Shown piece after piece: positions 44,535 through 54,430 of a stretch of 64,000 nucleotides of DNA (positions within the stretch are counted from its first letter, which is position 1; the number at the start of each line of letters is the position of its first letter). The stretch is from Roseibium aestuarii (GTDB taxonomy: Bacteria > Pseudomonadota > Alphaproteobacteria > Rhizobiales > Stappiaceae). A program made the translations under genes and the position numbers. The DNA is taken from the NCBI RefSeq assembly GCF_008477545.1, contig NZ_VORA01000001.1:1550001-1614000 (forward strand). The letters are read 5' to 3'. Below the pieces are notes generated by a model. That model was given only the letters and a program-made list of their open reading frames with translations. It had not been told where the DNA came from and searched no databases.

Positions 44535-45491
44535 TCAGGCGTCGCGCATGCGCAGCTCTTCTTCGGCCTTCAGCATTTCCTCGTGGTGCCGGGCGGCCTG
44601 TACCTCGATGAAGAGACGGGTCACGTCCGGGTTCTGGCGCTTGATCGTCTGCTCCATGCCGTAGATCGCCTCTTCAACCGCGCCGGCCTTCACCTCATCC
44701 TCGAAATCGAGCGAGAGGGCGAGCAGGATGTCGTGCGGGCCCCGGTGCAGGGTGCGGATCTCGTTGACGGCGGTCACCGTCGGAGACGCCTCAACGATCT
44801 GGCGGATCGAGGCGACGATCTGGGGGGATGCCCCTTCGCCGATCAGCAGGCCCTTGGTCTCATAGGCCAGCAGCACGGCCGTGCCGCCCAGGATCAGGCC
44901 GATGACGATGGAGGCCGCCCCGTCGAGCCAGGGCAGGCCGAGCACCTCGGCGGCCACCAGGCCGATGGCCGCAACGATCAGGCCGAGCATGGCGGCGCTG
45001 TCCTCGAAAAGGACCGTGAAGAGCGTCGGGTCCTTGCTGTCGCGAACGGTCTGGAACAGGCTGCGGCCCCGGCGGGAGGCGTTGAATTCCTTCAGGGCGA
45101 TCCACCAGGCGACGGATTCAAAGGCAAAGGCCAGACCGAGCACGATGTAGTTGACCAGCGGATCACTGACCGGGTGGGGTTCCAGAACCTTCTGCACCCC
45201 TTCGTAGATCGACACACCGGCGCCGACGGCGAAGATCAGGATCGCCACCACGAAGGACCAGAAATAGAGTTCTGCCCCGTAGCCGAAGGGATGCTCCCGG
45301 TCGGCCGGCTGCTTGGACTTCTTCAGCCCGTAGAGCAGCAGGCCCTGGTTGCCCGTATCCACGAGCGAGTGAATGCCTTCCGACAGCATGGCCGAAGAGC
45401 CCGTGTAGGCGGCAGCGGCAAACTTGGTGACTGCGATGAGCGCATTGCCCGCTAGGGCTGCGAAGATGACCTTCTTGGATCCGGCCGCCAT
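44535..45491 (-). CDS. CDF-family metal cation transporter (second copy)
   Basis: A 318-aa inner-membrane transporter of the cation diffusion facilitator family. It has AMLSEGIHSLVDTGNQGLLLYG with the metal His and Asp in HSLVD, the REHPFGYGAE loop, a second metal half-site at FEDSAAMLG, and a C-terminal soluble domain with HDILLALSLDFED. Six helices lie in residues 10-215. AAAGGA lies seven bases before ATG 45491. It is not closely related in sequence to the CDF at 16448, so the two probably move different ions. Confidence 0.9.
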   Translation of the reverse strand: MAAGSKKVIFAALAGNALIAVTKFAAAAYTGSSAMLSEGIHSLVDTGNQGLLLYGLKKSKQPADREHPFGYGAELYFWSFVVAILIFAVGAGVSIYEGVQKVLEPHPVSDPLVNYIVLGLAFAFESVAWWIALKEFNASRRGRSLFQTVRDSKDPTLFTVLFEDSAAMLGLIVAAIGLVAAEVLGLPWLDGAASIVIGLILGGTAVLLAYETKGLLIGEGASPQIVASIRQIVEASPTVTAVNEIRTLHRGPHDILLALSLDFEDEVKAGAVEEAIYGMEQTIKRQNPDVTRLFIEVQAARHHEEMLKAEEELRMRDA

Positions 45492-45802
45492 GTCTGTTCC
45501 TTTCGGCTGCGTGTCGAGAGCGCACCAGTTGCGCCGCTGTTGGCGACAGCGCGCTACCGTCGACCGTGTGCAACGGCGCCTCGCTTCATCCCTAGCAGCA
45601 GATCGCAAGATCTGCCAAGGGCGAGGCGCGGGGCAGGTGCCTTCGCTGGGCCAACCCGCCAGCAGGCGATCCGTTCCTCGACAGCGGCGGCCAAATGGGG
45701 AACCATGCGGCCCTTGTCCGGTTTGCCGGAAGACCGACCCGTCTGCTGGTCCTGTCTCATGGCCCTCTCGTCGCCGTCTCAGCCTTAGTCTGGAGAGATC
45801 TC
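45492..45802. other. Divergent intergenic region between CDF and GST genes
   Basis: About 310 GC-rich bases with no recognisable promoter box, hairpin or gene. The GST frame is open upstream to 45695, but that stretch does not look like protein. Confidence 0.35.
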
Positions 45803-46465
45803 TTGCGCGTTCACTATCTGGAAAATTCCCGTGCCCATCGCATCCTCTGGCTGATCGAAGAGCTGGAGATCCCTTATGAGGTCGTCACCTACCGACGCGG
45901 CCCGGACATGCGGGCGCCCAGGGAGCTGCGGCAGATACATCCGCTGGGCAAGTCACCGGTGCTGGAAGACGGCGGCCGCATTATCGCGGAAAGCGGTGCC
46001 ATGATCGAGTATCTGCTCGACGTCTACGGGGCGGCCAAGGGACTGCGCCCTGAGCCAGGTAGCGACGCCCTCCTCGACTATCGCTACTGGCTTCATGCGG
46101 CCGAGGGCACGGCCATGCCGATGATCACCATGAAGCTCATCTTCACCATGCTGCCCGCTCGGGTGCCCTTCCTCGTGCGTCCTCTGGCGAAGTTGATTGC
46201 CAACGGCGCTCAAGCCCAGATCACCGATCCTCAGGCACGGGACCAGATGGCCCTGTGGGAAGAGACGCTGGCGCGTGGGCGCTGGTTTGCGGGCAATGCC
46301 TTTTCCGCCGCCGACATCGCCATGAGTTTCCCGGTCGAAGTGGCCATCGGCCGCTTCCGTCTCGGCGAGCCGGGTCCGGCAACCGCCGCATGGCTTGATG
46401 CGATCAGATCGCGTCCGAGTTATCTGCGTGCGCTGGAGCGTGGCCGTTACGCGATTGCAGGGTAG
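45803..46465 (+). CDS. Glutathione S-transferase family protein
   Basis: A 220-aa cytosolic enzyme. The N-terminal thioredoxin-like domain has VHYLENSRAHRILWLIEELEIPYE, HPLGKSPVLEDGG and ESGAMIEYLLD. The C-terminal helical domain contains GRWFAGNAFSAADIAMSFPV, the usual N-capping box. The Ser of ENSRAHR is the candidate glutathione-activating residue. The start is TTG 45803 with GGAGAG five bases upstream; no ATG fits. The substrate is unknown. It likely conjugates or reduces electrophiles. Confidence 0.88.
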   Translation: MRVHYLENSRAHRILWLIEELEIPYEVVTYRRGPDMRAPRELRQIHPLGKSPVLEDGGRIIAESGAMIEYLLDVYGAAKGLRPEPGSDALLDYRYWLHAAEGTAMPMITMKLIFTMLPARVPFLVRPLAKLIANGAQAQITDPQARDQMALWEETLARGRWFAGNAFSAADIAMSFPVEVAIGRFRLGEPGPATAAWLDAIRSRPSYLRALERGRYAIAG

Positions 46466-46474
46466 CGCCGCGCC

Positions 46475-47107
46475 TCAGGCGCGGATGAGCGCCAGAATGC
46501 CGTCCGCGATGAACTGGACGGACAGGGCGGCGAGGATGACGCCGAGAAGCCGGGTTACCACCAGCTGTGCCGTGTCGCCCATGAGCCGCTCGATCTTGTC
46601 GGCCAGCAGGAAGGCGGCCATGCAGGCGCCGAGGATCGACAGGATGACGAGGCCGAGCCCGGCATAGGTCATCGTGTCCGGCGCCTGGCCCGACAGCAGG
46701 ATGATCGCCGAAATCGCCGCCGGACCCGCGATCAGCGGGATCGCGAGGGGGAAGACGGCCAGCTCGTGCAGATCGGCCGGATCATGCTCCTCGATGGCCG
46801 CCTCCGCGGTCTCGGACTTGCGCTTCTGGCGCTTGCCGAACACCATTTCCACCGAGATCAGGAAGAGCAGCACGCCGCCGGCCACCCGGAAGGCGGACAC
46901 GGAGATGCCCAGGAGCTCCAGCACCGCATTGCCGGTGACGTAGAAGACCAGCAGGATGAGGAAGGCGGTGATCGTGGCGCGGATGGCGATCTGGCGCCGC
47001 ACCTGCTTGGAATATCCGGCGGTGACCGCAAGGAACATCGGGGCCAGACCGACCGGATCGATGGTCACGAACAGGGTCGCGAAGGCGTTGATGAGGAAGT
47101 CGGTCAT
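46475..47107 (-). CDS. MarC/UPF0056-family membrane protein
   Basis: A 210-aa integral membrane protein of six helices with the MarC signatures LFVTIDPVGLAPMFLAVTAG and LAVFPLAIPLIAGPAAISAIILLSG. Members are old annotations for multiple antibiotic resistance, but the role is not known. A basic and acidic loop (GKRQKRKSETAEAAIEEHD) separates the two halves. Start ATG 47107 has only a weak ribosome binding site; an in-frame extension to 47308 is not convincing. It converges with the GST gene at a 9-base gap. Confidence 0.87.
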   Translation of the reverse strand: MTDFLINAFATLFVTIDPVGLAPMFLAVTAGYSKQVRRQIAIRATITAFLILLVFYVTGNAVLELLGISVSAFRVAGGVLLFLISVEMVFGKRQKRKSETAEAAIEEHDPADLHELAVFPLAIPLIAGPAAISAIILLSGQAPDTMTYAGLGLVILSILGACMAAFLLADKIERLMGDTAQLVVTRLLGVILAALSVQFIADGILALIRA

Positions 47108-47347
47108 GAGCCAGTAAGCCTTGTGTGGACGCCCCCGCGAGGCGCTGGAAATCGGGCAATCGGGCGGCCCTTCTAGCGGTGATTTTGGCGTCCGGTGAGC
47201 CTCTTGCGCAAAAACAATTTTCTTGCCTGTGAATTGTTCCTGCAAGTCATTGATAACAGGGCAATAGCTGGGGGCGGGGCAGGGGTGCGCGATTTGGTCG
47301 GAGCGCATGAATCGGCTATAAACGGTTCAGCTATAACAAGATTATGA

Positions 47348-50164
47348 GTGCTATCCTTGGCTGACCAGGACAACAGTGTGTCGGGCGGCGGATCGTCCGA
47401 CATCAAGCCGATCTCCATCGTCGATGAAATGAAGAGCTCCTATCTCGATTACGCCATGAGCGTGATCGTGAGCCGCGCTCTGCCCGACGTGCGCGACGGC
47501 CTGAAGCCGGTACATCGCCGCATCCTGTTCTCGATGCACGAGAACGGTTACGAGTGGAACAAGCCCTATCGCAAGTCGGCCCGTGTGGTCGGTGACGTGA
47601 TGGGTAAGTACCACCCCCACGGCGACAGCGCGATCTACGACGCGCTCGTGCGTATGGCCCAGGACTTCTCCCTGCGTCTGCCCCTGATCGACGGTCAGGG
47701 CAACTTCGGCTCCGTCGATGGCGACCCTGCGGCCGCCATGCGTTACACCGAGTGCCGCCTGGAGAAGGTGGCCCACAAGCTTCTGGACGATATCGACAAG
47801 GACACCGTCGACTTCCAGGACAACTACGACAATTCCGAGAGCGAACCGACGGTTCTGCCCGCCAAGTTCCCCAACCTTCTGGTGAACGGCGCCGGCGGCA
47901 TCGCAGTGGGCATGGCCACGAACATTCCGCCCCACAATCTGGGCGAAGTGATCGACGCGGCCATCGCCATCATGGAAAACCCGGCGCTCACCCTGGAAGA
48001 GCTGATGGAGATCGTCCCCGGTCCGGACTTCCCGACCGGTGGCATCATCCTCGGTCGCTCGGGCATCCGCTCCGCCTTCGAGACGGGCCGCGGTTCGGTC
48101 GTCATGCGTGGCAAGGTCGAGGTGGAAGAGATCCGCAAGGACCGCTTCGCCCTGATCATTTCCGAGATCCCCTATCAGGTGAACAAGTCCTCGATGATCG
48201 AGAAGATCGCCGAGGCCGTGCGCGACAAGCGCATCGAGGGCATCTCCGACATCCGCGACGAGAGTGACCGCTCGGGCATGCGCGTGGTGGTCGAGCTGAA
48301 GCGCGACGCCGTGGCCGACGTGGTGCTCAACCAGCTCTACCGCTTCTCCCAGCTCCAGTCCTCCTTCGGCTGCAACATGGTGGCGCTCAACGGCGGCAAG
48401 CCTGAGCAGATGAACCTCTCCGACATGCTGAAGGCCTTCGTGTCCTTCCGCGAGGACGTCATCGGCCGCCGCACCCGCTTCCTGCTGAAGAAGGCCCGTG
48501 ACCGCGCCCATATCCTGGTCGGTCTCGGCATTGCGGTTGCCAATATCGACGAGGTGATCAAGCTGATCCGCTCCGCGCCCAATCCGGCGACGGCGCGCGA
48601 GCAGCTGATGGAGCGCAACTGGCCTGCTGCCGACGTGGAGGCGCTGATCCGCCTGATCGACGATCCGCGCCACATGATCCAGGAAGACGGCAGCTACAAG
48701 CTCTCCGAGGAGCAGGCCCGTGCCATCCTCGATCTGCGCCTGCAGCGCCTGACGGCCATGGGCCGGGACGAGATCGAGGAAGAGCTGAACAAGATCGGTG
48801 CGGAAATCTCCGACTTCCTCGACATCCTGCGCTCGCGCGCCCGCATCCAGGACATCGTCCGCACCGAGATGCTGGAGATCAAGAACGAGTTCGCCACCCC
48901 GCGCCGGACCGAGATCGTCGACGGCGGTGCCGATTTCGACGAGGAAGACCTGATCCAGCGCGAGGACATGGTGGTCACCGTGTCCCACACCGGCTACGTC
49001 AAGCGCGTTCCGCTGGCGACCTACCGTGCCCAGCGGCGCGGTGGCAAGGGCCGCTCCGGCATGGCGACCAAGGACGAGGATTTCGTCACCCGCCTCTTCG
49101 TGGCGAACACCCACACGCCGGTGCTGTTCTTCTCATCACGCGGCATCTGCTACAAGATGAAGGTTTGGCGCCTGCCCCTTGGCGGCCCGACCTCCCGCGG
49201 CAAGGCCATGATCAACCTGCTGCCCCTCGAACAGGGCGAACAGATCACCTCCATTCTGCCGTTGCCGGAGGACGAGGACACCTGGGGCAACCTGGATGTG
49301 ATGTTCGCGACCGTTCGCGGCACCGTCCGGCGCAACAAGCTGTCCGACTTCATCCAGATCAACCGCAACGGCAAGATCGCGATGAAGCTGGACGATGGCG
49401 ACGGCATTGTCGGCGTGGAGACCTGCTCGGAACATTCCGACGTCATGCTCACCACCTCGTCCGGCCAGTGCATCCGCTTCCCCGTCACCGATGTGCGCGT
49501 CTTTGCCGGCCGCAACTCGGTCGGTGTGCGCGGCGTCCGTCTGGCCGATGACGATCACGTCATCTCCATGCAGATCCTGCATCACATCGACGTCTCTGCG
49601 GAAGAGCGTGCGGCCTATCTCAAGATGTCCCGCGCCCTGCGCGGCGAAACGGATGAGACGGCAGGCGGCTCCGACGAGGAAGCCATGGTGGCCGGTGAAC
49701 TCTCGACCGAGCGCTATGCGGAAATGGGGGCGGCCGAACAGGTCATCCTCACCATCTCCGAAAACGGCTATGGCAAGCGCACCTCGTCCTACGAGTACCG
49801 GGTGACCGGCCGTGGCGGCAAGGGCATCACCGCCATGGCGGTGAATGCAAGAAACGGCAAGCTGATCGCCTCCTTCCCCGTGGAAGACCGGAACCAGATC
49901 ATGCTGGTCACCGATGGCGGTCAGCTGATCCGCTGCCCGGTGGAAGGCATCCGCATCGCCGGCCGCTCGACCCAGGGCGTGATCGTCTTCAAGACCGCCG
50001 CCGACGAGAAGGTCGTGGCCGTCGAACGCATCACCGATGTGGAGGATGACGAGGACGATCTGGCGGAAGGTGCCGTGGACGGTGCCGTTGAGGCCGACGG
50101 CTCCGCTCCGGAAACGCCCGAGGCACCCGAAGACGGCGCTCCGGAGTCCGGCGACGACGCCTGA
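47348..50164 (+). CDS. gyrA: DNA gyrase subunit A
   Basis: A 938-aa subunit that cuts and rejoins DNA for negative supercoiling. The active-site Tyr133 is in AAAMRYTE. The quinolone region reads [20 protein letters not shown], with the sensitive-type Ser and Asp at the positions of E. coli Ser83 and Asp87. The C-terminal beta-pinwheel (from about residue 540) has the GyrA box [10 protein letters not shown]. An acidic insert near 755-790 and an acidic tail follow. I take GTG 47348 as start, but TTG 47357 is also possible; neither has a clear ribosome binding site. Confidence 0.97.
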   Translation: MLSLADQDNSVSGGGSSDIKPISIVDEMKSSYLDYAMSVIVSRALPDVRDGLKPVHRRILFSMHENGYEWNKPYRKSARVVGDVMGKYHPHGDSAIYDALVRMAQDFSLRLPLIDGQGNFGSVDGDPAAAMRYTECRLEKVAHKLLDDIDKDTVDFQDNYDNSESEPTVLPAKFPNLLVNGAGGIAVGMATNIPPHNLGEVIDAAIAIMENPALTLEELMEIVPGPDFPTGGIILGRSGIRSAFETGRGSVVMRGKVEVEEIRKDRFALIISEIPYQVNKSSMIEKIAEAVRDKRIEGISDIRDESDRSGMRVVVELKRDAVADVVLNQLYRFSQLQSSFGCNMVALNGGKPEQMNLSDMLKAFVSFREDVIGRRTRFLLKKARDRAHILVGLGIAVANIDEVIKLIRSAPNPATAREQLMERNWPAADVEALIRLIDDPRHMIQEDGSYKLSEEQARAILDLRLQRLTAMGRDEIEEELNKIGAEISDFLDILRSRARIQDIVRTEMLEIKNEFATPRRTEIVDGGADFDEEDLIQREDMVVTVSHTGYVKRVPLATYRAQRRGGKGRSGMATKDEDFVTRLFVANTHTPVLFFSSRGICYKMKVWRLPLGGPTSRGKAMINLLPLEQGEQITSILPLPEDEDTWGNLDVMFATVRGTVRRNKLSDFIQINRNGKIAMKLDDGDGIVGVETCSEHSDVMLTTSSGQCIRFPVTDVRVFAGRNSVGVRGVRLADDDHVISMQILHHIDVSAEERAAYLKMSRALRGETDETAGGSDEEAMVAGELSTERYAEMGAAEQVILTISENGYGKRTSSYEYRVTGRGGKGITAMAVNARNGKLIASFPVEDRNQIMLVTDGGQLIRCPVEGIRIAGRSTQGVIVFKTAADEKVVAVERITDVEDDEDDLAEGAVDGAVEADGSAPETPEAPEDGAPESGDDA

Positions 50165-50191
50165 GACGTGTCTCAGACCGAATGACAGCGG

Positions 50192-50221
50192 GGGAGAAGA
50201 TGGCAACATCTTCTCCCTTTT
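50192..50221 (+). terminator. Terminator of gyrA
   Basis: GGGAGAAGATG (50192-50202) and CATCTTCTCCC (50207-50217) form an 11-bp stem around GCAA, followed by TTTT. Confidence 0.95.
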
Positions 50222-50269
50222 GCTTTCCGGCCACGCCCCGCTCCTGCTCCGACCTCTGATCCCGGTCAT

Positions 50270-50611
50270 CCCCGGCTTGACCGGGGAACTACTCACTTCC
50301 AGAGCGCCCGTAGGGGCCTGGAGCTGGTCCGCACGGAAGGGGCGGGACGGCGCGGAATGGATCCCGGACCGCGCTGCGCTTGTCCGGAATGACGGAGGAG
50401 AGCCATTACCGGTGGGGACAGCCTTTCGGAGTTTCAAAAACCTCTCCGCTGTCCCGGACGCAGCGCAAGCGGAGATCCGGGACCTCGCAACCCACGCGCA
50501 CATGGATCTTCGGGAGAAGGGTTGGGTCCCGGCTCAGGGCCGGGACGGCGCGGAGTGTGGGGCGATGCTTCGATAGGTCCCTCACCACTGTCATCCCGGC
50601 CTTGAGCCGGG
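50270..50611. repeat. Cluster of REP-like palindromic repeats, copy 2
   Basis: Palindromes: CCCCGG/CCGGGG (50270-50286), GTCCCGGA/TCCGGGAC (50451-50483), GTCCCGGC/GCCGGGAC (50526-50546) and CCCGGC/GCCGGG (50595-50611). The second and third repeat the pair at 44417-44499. The first and fourth are of the TCATCCCGG type that also occurs at 58110-58185. Confidence 0.78.
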
Positions 50612-50770
50612 ACCGGTGAGCCATAGAGACGCTTCCGGGTCACCGATCCCGGAGCGCGCTTGTGCTGGTCCGAGATGACCGAGGCAAGAGCGGTCGGACG
50701 GCGCTCGGGCCGTGAAATAGGGAAACGACTTGCAGAGACGCGGCGCGCGGAGAATGGACCGGAGAATATG

Positions 50771-50809
50771 AAAAAGCAGCGGCTGAGAGGTCTCAGGTCG
50801 CTGCTTTTT
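50771..50809. terminator. Bidirectional terminator after the exported small protein
   Basis: AAAAAGCAGCG (50771-50781) pairs with CGCTGCTTTTT (50799-50809), giving T-runs on both strands. On the minus strand it ends the gene at 50876. Confidence 0.88.
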
Positions 50810-50875
50810 GATACTCATCGATCTGGCGATCCGGCCCGATACGCAGGGCCCCGGGTACTGGCTGAAACAGGAGCA

Positions 50876-51331
50876 TCAGCCGTTGCTCGGAACCCGTGCG
50901 AGGATCGTCGTGTTCTGGGTGGGGGCCGGACGTTCGATGGTGCGGAAGGTCACGGCACGAACACTCGACTGGCCGGTGAGCGCTGCGGCGCAATCGGCGG
51001 AATAGGCGCCCCAGGCCTGGCCTTCACAGGCACCCGGCAGGGAGGACGTGGTCGACTGAACCGGCGTGGCGTCGGCAATCCGGTCGCCCTTGGTGGACAC
51101 GGCGCCCTGGATCTCGATGGCGGAGAGCTCGGTGCTGGCAGAGCCGGTGTCGGCGGAGACCGGCGAGAAGGCCAGCATGCTGGCAACGACGGCGGCAGCG
51201 CAGGCGGCAATCGTCAGGGTCGCCACATGGGTGGCCGCGAGCGGACGCATGGCCTTGACGTTGGAGCGGAAGACATCCTTGCCATACTTGGCCAGGAACG
51301 GATCGTTTTCGAAAGTATTCGCGGTGGTCAT
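50876..51331 (-). CDS. Small membrane-anchored hypothetical protein
   Basis: A 151-aa protein I do not recognise. Residues 1 to about 35 are polar (MTTANTFENDPFLAKYGKDVFRSNVKAMRP), residues about 37-58 form one hydrophobic helix (THVATLTIAACAAAVVASMLAF), and the rest, with two cysteines (PGACEGQ and SADCAAAL), should be periplasmic. The cysteines could form a disulfide. GGGAGA stands before ATG 51331, and a good terminator follows, so it is a real single-gene unit. The helix is too far in for a normal signal peptide, suggesting a type II membrane anchor. Confidence 0.72.
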   Translation of the reverse strand: MTTANTFENDPFLAKYGKDVFRSNVKAMRPLAATHVATLTIAACAAAVVASMLAFSPVSADTGSASTELSAIEIQGAVSTKGDRIADATPVQSTTSSLPGACEGQAWGAYSADCAAALTGQSSVRAVTFRTIERPAPTQNTTILARVPSNG

Positions 51332-51524
51332 TTGAATTCTCCCTGCAGGTGGCCTGCTGTTGACTTGTAAATGCAATGTCAACTTTTTGGTTCCCGGCCG
51401 CCGTGATGGCCGTCACACAAATGTCGGGTGATTCGTTTTTTCAAGCGGCAGTCCACCCGCGTGGAGCCGGGGAATTTCGCGGCAATCCGCCTTGTTTCCC
51501 TTGTTCCTTTTTCGCCGGCAGGCT

Positions 51525-52037
51525 ATGCAGACGCTCATGAAACGCATCGCCCTTTATCCCGGCTCGTTTGATCCGGTGACCAACGGACACATGGACATTC
51601 TTCGTCAGGCCCTCGGTCTGGCCGATGAAGTCGTCGTCGCCATCGGCGTTCATCCGGGCAAGCAGCCGCTGTTTTCCTTCGAGGAACGGGTGGCGCTGCT
51701 TCAGACAAGCGTGCGCGATGCCTTCGGTGCTGCCGCCGTGGACCGGCTGCGGGTCATCTCCTTCTCCGGACTTGTCGTGAATTGCGCCCGCGAGCAGGGG
51801 GCAACCCTGCTGCTGCGCGGCCTGCGCGACGGTACGGATCTGGATTACGAGATGCAGATGGCCGGCATGAATCAGGCCATGGCCCCTGACGTGCAGACGG
51901 TCTTTCTGCCCGCCAGCCCGACGAGCCGCCATATCACTGCCACGCTCGTGCGCCAGATCGCCAATATGGGGGGCGAGACATCCGCCTTCGTGCCGAAGGC
52001 CGTGGCAGGCCCCCTCAAGGACAAGACGCAACGGTGA
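51525..52037 (+). CDS. coaD: Phosphopantetheine adenylyltransferase
   Basis: A 170-aa nucleotidyltransferase that makes dephospho-CoA from ATP and 4'-phosphopantetheine. It has [17 protein letters not shown] with the T/HxGH-type box (TNGHMDI), [21 protein letters not shown], and [12 protein letters not shown] near the C-terminal ISSTxxR position. Length is normal. ATG 51525 or ATG 51537 could be the start. The gene order gyrA-coaD-PPIase-PPIase-queA-tgt is conserved in alphaproteobacteria. Confidence 0.95.
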   Translation: MQTLMKRIALYPGSFDPVTNGHMDILRQALGLADEVVVAIGVHPGKQPLFSFEERVALLQTSVRDAFGAAAVDRLRVISFSGLVVNCAREQGATLLLRGLRDGTDLDYEMQMAGMNQAMAPDVQTVFLPASPTSRHITATLVRQIANMGGETSAFVPKAVAGPLKDKTQR

Positions 52038-52099
52038 TGCCCGCGACGGCCACGTGTCGTGCCGGCAGCCCTGCCAATCAGGAAAGAATGGAGTTCAGC

Positions 52100-52639
52100 G
52101 TGTTTCGACTGTTTTCCGTGTTTGCGGTTCTCGGCGCCCTTCTCTTCGCGCCGCTGTCTGCCAGTGCCCAGGGGCTTGACCCCGAAAACACCCTCTACAT
52201 GGACCTGAAGGACGGCCGGGTCGTCATTCGCCTGCGTCCGGATCTGGCCCCCAACCATGTGGCCCGCATCAAGGAACTCACCCGCGAGGGCTTCTACGAC
52301 GGCGTGGTCTTCCACCGGGTGATCGATGGTTTCATGGCCCAGAGCGGTGACCCCACCGGCACCGGCATGGGCGGCTCGGAAAAGCCGGACCTGAAGGCCG
52401 AGTTCACCGATGCGCCCTTCAGCCGCGGTGTGGTCGGCATGGCGCGGGCCGCCAGCCCGGACAGCGCCAACTCCCAGTTCTTCATCGTCTTTAACGATGC
52501 CTCCTGGCTGAACGGCCAGTACACGGTCTGGGGTGAAGTGGTGGAAGGCATGGAACATGTCGACGCCATCACCCGCGGCGAACCGCCGGCAGACCCCGAC
52601 AAGATCATCAAGATGCAGGTCGCTGCGGACGCCAAGTAA
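52100..52639 (+). CDS. Exported cyclophilin-type peptidylprolyl isomerase
   Basis: A 179-aa periplasmic cyclophilin. A signal peptide (MFRLFSVFAVLGALLFAPLSASAQG) precedes the domain with FYDGVVFHRVIDGFMAQSGD, GMARAASPDSANSQFFIVF and WLNGQYTVWGEVVEGM. Catalytic Arg (FHRV) and the QFFI core are present. GTG 52100 with GGAG six bases upstream fits best; ATG 52088 is in frame and adds four residues. Tandem with a cytosolic paralog 55 bases downstream. Confidence 0.93.
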   Translation: MFRLFSVFAVLGALLFAPLSASAQGLDPENTLYMDLKDGRVVIRLRPDLAPNHVARIKELTREGFYDGVVFHRVIDGFMAQSGDPTGTGMGGSEKPDLKAEFTDAPFSRGVVGMARAASPDSANSQFFIVFNDASWLNGQYTVWGEVVEGMEHVDAITRGEPPADPDKIIKMQVAADAK

Positions 52640-52694
52640 GGCGCGCGACCCGCATCCTCTTTGCCCGTGACGGGCCAACCCCCTGGAGAAGAAA

Positions 52695-53165
52695 ATGGCC
52701 GAAATCAAGGATCCCGAAAACACGCTTCTGATGGAAACCACCGTCGGTAATGTCGTGATCGAAATGAAGCCGGAACTGGCCCCGAACCACGTGGCCCGCA
52801 TCAAGGAACTGGTGCGCGAAGGCTTCTACGACGGCATCGTCTTCCACCGCGTGATCGAGGGCTTCATGGCCCAGACCGGCTGCCCGCACGGCACCGGCAC
52901 CGGCGGTTCCGGCAAGAAGCTCAAGGCCGAGTTCAACAAGGCCCATCATGGCCGCGGCGTGTGCTCCATGGCCCGTGCCCAGAACCCGGACTCCGGCGAC
53001 AGCCAGTTCTTCATCTGCTTCGCGGACGCCGGCTTCCTGGACGGCCAGTACACCGTGTGGGGTGAAGTGATCGAAGGCATGGAAAATGTCGACAAGATCA
53101 AGCGCGGCGAGCCGGTCCGCAACCCGGACAACATCATCTCCATGAAGGTCGCAGCCGACGCCTGA
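52695..53165 (+). CDS. ppiB: Cytosolic cyclophilin-type peptidylprolyl isomerase
   Basis: A 156-aa cyclophilin without signal peptide, catalysing proline cis-trans isomerisation in the cytoplasm. It has FYDGIVFHRVIEGFMAQTG, SMARAQNPDSGDSQFFICF and FLDGQYTVWGEVIEGM. It is very similar to the exported protein just upstream, so the pair arose by tandem duplication with gain or loss of the signal. GGAGAAGAAA precedes ATG 52695. A strong terminator ends the transcript. Confidence 0.95.
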   Translation: MAEIKDPENTLLMETTVGNVVIEMKPELAPNHVARIKELVREGFYDGIVFHRVIEGFMAQTGCPHGTGTGGSGKKLKAEFNKAHHGRGVCSMARAQNPDSGDSQFFICFADAGFLDGQYTVWGEVIEGMENVDKIKRGEPVRNPDNIISMKVAADA

Positions 53166-53205
53166 GGGCGCCGGATCCCTTGGCGATCCCCGTGATGAGC
53201 ACAAG

Positions 53206-53235
53206 ACGGCGCGGAGCCCCTCCGCGCCGTTTTTC
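53206..53235 (+). terminator. Terminator after ppiB
   Basis: ACGGCGCGGA (53206-53215) and TCCGCGCCGT (53221-53230) form a perfect 10-bp stem around GCCCC, followed by TTTTC. Confidence 0.96.
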
Positions 53236-53332
53236 GTGGAGGCCGCCGGTCGGTTGACCCGTTCCGGCCAAGGCGATAAGAGCGGCCCTTGCGGAGACGC
53301 CTCCGCGCGACCAGAACCAGAGCCGAAGCCTC

Positions 53333-54430
53333 ATGCGTGTAGACCTCTTCGATTTCGACCTGCCCAACGAGCGGATCGCCCTGCGTCCCGCCCGCCCGCG
53401 CGATGCCGCGCGCATGCTGGTGGTGCGTCCCGGCGCGGAGCCTGTCCTGAGCGACAGGGGCGTGCGCGATCTGCCGGGCCTGCTTGAGCCGGGCGACGCG
53501 CTGGTCTTCAATGACACGAGGGTCATCCCGGCCCAGCTCGAAGGCACCCGCACCCGGGGCGAGGCTGTCGCAAAGATTTCCGCGACCCTGCATCTGCGCA
53601 GCGGACCCGACCGGTGGAAGGCCTTTGTCCGCCCGGCCAAGAAACTGGCCGTCGGAGAGACCGTGGTTTTTGCCGCTGCCGACGGCTCGGCAACCCTGAC
53701 CGCCACGGCCGAGGCCAAGAACGACACGGGCGAGGTGCTCCTCGTCTTCGACCGCTCCGGCCCGGATCTCGATCAGGGGCTGGCGGAAGTCGGGCACATT
53801 CCCCTGCCGCCTTACATCGCGCTGAAGCGCGGCGAGGACGCGCAGGACCGGGAAGACTATCAGACCATCTTTGCCGACCGGAAGGGGGCGGTGGCCGCCC
53901 CGACCGCCGGCCTGCATTTCACGCCGGCGCTGCTTCAGGCCCTCTCCGAGCGGGGCATCGAGCAGCACAAGGTCACGCTGCATGTGGGCGCCGGCACCTT
54001 CCTGCCGGTCAAGGCCGACGACACGGACGCCCACCAGATGCACGCCGAATGGGGCGAGGTCTCGCCCGAGACGGCGGCCGCGCTCCAGGCCGTGCGCGCC
54101 CGCGGCAACAAGGTGGTGGCCGTCGGCACCACCTCCCTGCGCATTCTGGAAAGTGCCGCGCAAGGGGAGGGCGGTCTGGCGGCGTTTTCCGGCGAGACCG
54201 AGATCTTCATTACCCCTGGCTATCGCTTCCGGGCCATCGACGGGCTGATGACCAACTTCCATCTGCCCAAGTCGACCCTCTTCATGCTGGTCTCCGCCTT
54301 CTCGGGGCTCGAGACCATGCGGGCGGCTTACGCCCACGCCATTGAAACCGAATACCGCTTCTACAGCTACGGGGATGCCTCCCTGCTGTTCCCGCAAAGC
54401 GGCGCGATCGACGAAAGCCTCCTGCTATGA
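53333..54430 (+). CDS. queA: tRNA preQ1(34) S-adenosylmethionine ribosyltransferase-isomerase
   Basis: A 365-aa enzyme making epoxyqueuosine in tRNA from preQ1-tRNA and SAM. It has [77 protein letters not shown] and the C-terminal [17 protein letters not shown]. Length is normal. Its stop overlaps the tgt start by four bases, so the two queuosine genes are coupled. ATG 53333 is clear. Confidence 0.97.
   Translation: MRVDLFDFDLPNERIALRPARPRDAARMLVVRPGAEPVLSDRGVRDLPGLLEPGDALVFNDTRVIPAQLEGTRTRGEAVAKISATLHLRSGPDRWKAFVRPAKKLAVGETVVFAAADGSATLTATAEAKNDTGEVLLVFDRSGPDLDQGLAEVGHIPLPPYIALKRGEDAQDREDYQTIFADRKGAVAAPTAGLHFTPALLQALSERGIEQHKVTLHVGAGTFLPVKADDTDAHQMHAEWGEVSPETAAALQAVRARGNKVVAVGTTSLRILESAAQGEGGLAAFSGETEIFITPGYRFRAIDGLMTNFHLPKSTLFMLVSAFSGLETMRAAYAHAIETEYRFYSYGDASLLFPQSGAIDESLLL

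Larger units (their letters stand above)
50222..50875. other. Repeat-rich intergenic region after gyrA
   Basis: About 650 bases without a gene. It carries at least four palindromes of REP type (separate entry) and, at its right end, the bidirectional terminator of the next gene. Many short frames in all directions reflect the GC-rich repeats. Confidence 0.6.

Noticed and set aside
47351-49114. A 587-codon minus-strand frame opposite gyrA
   Set aside because: Antisense shadow of a core gene; no start signal or family motif.
50270-50611. Closely spaced palindromes that might suggest a CRISPR array
   Set aside because: Units differ in length and sequence, spacing is irregular, there is no repeat-spacer pattern and no cas gene.
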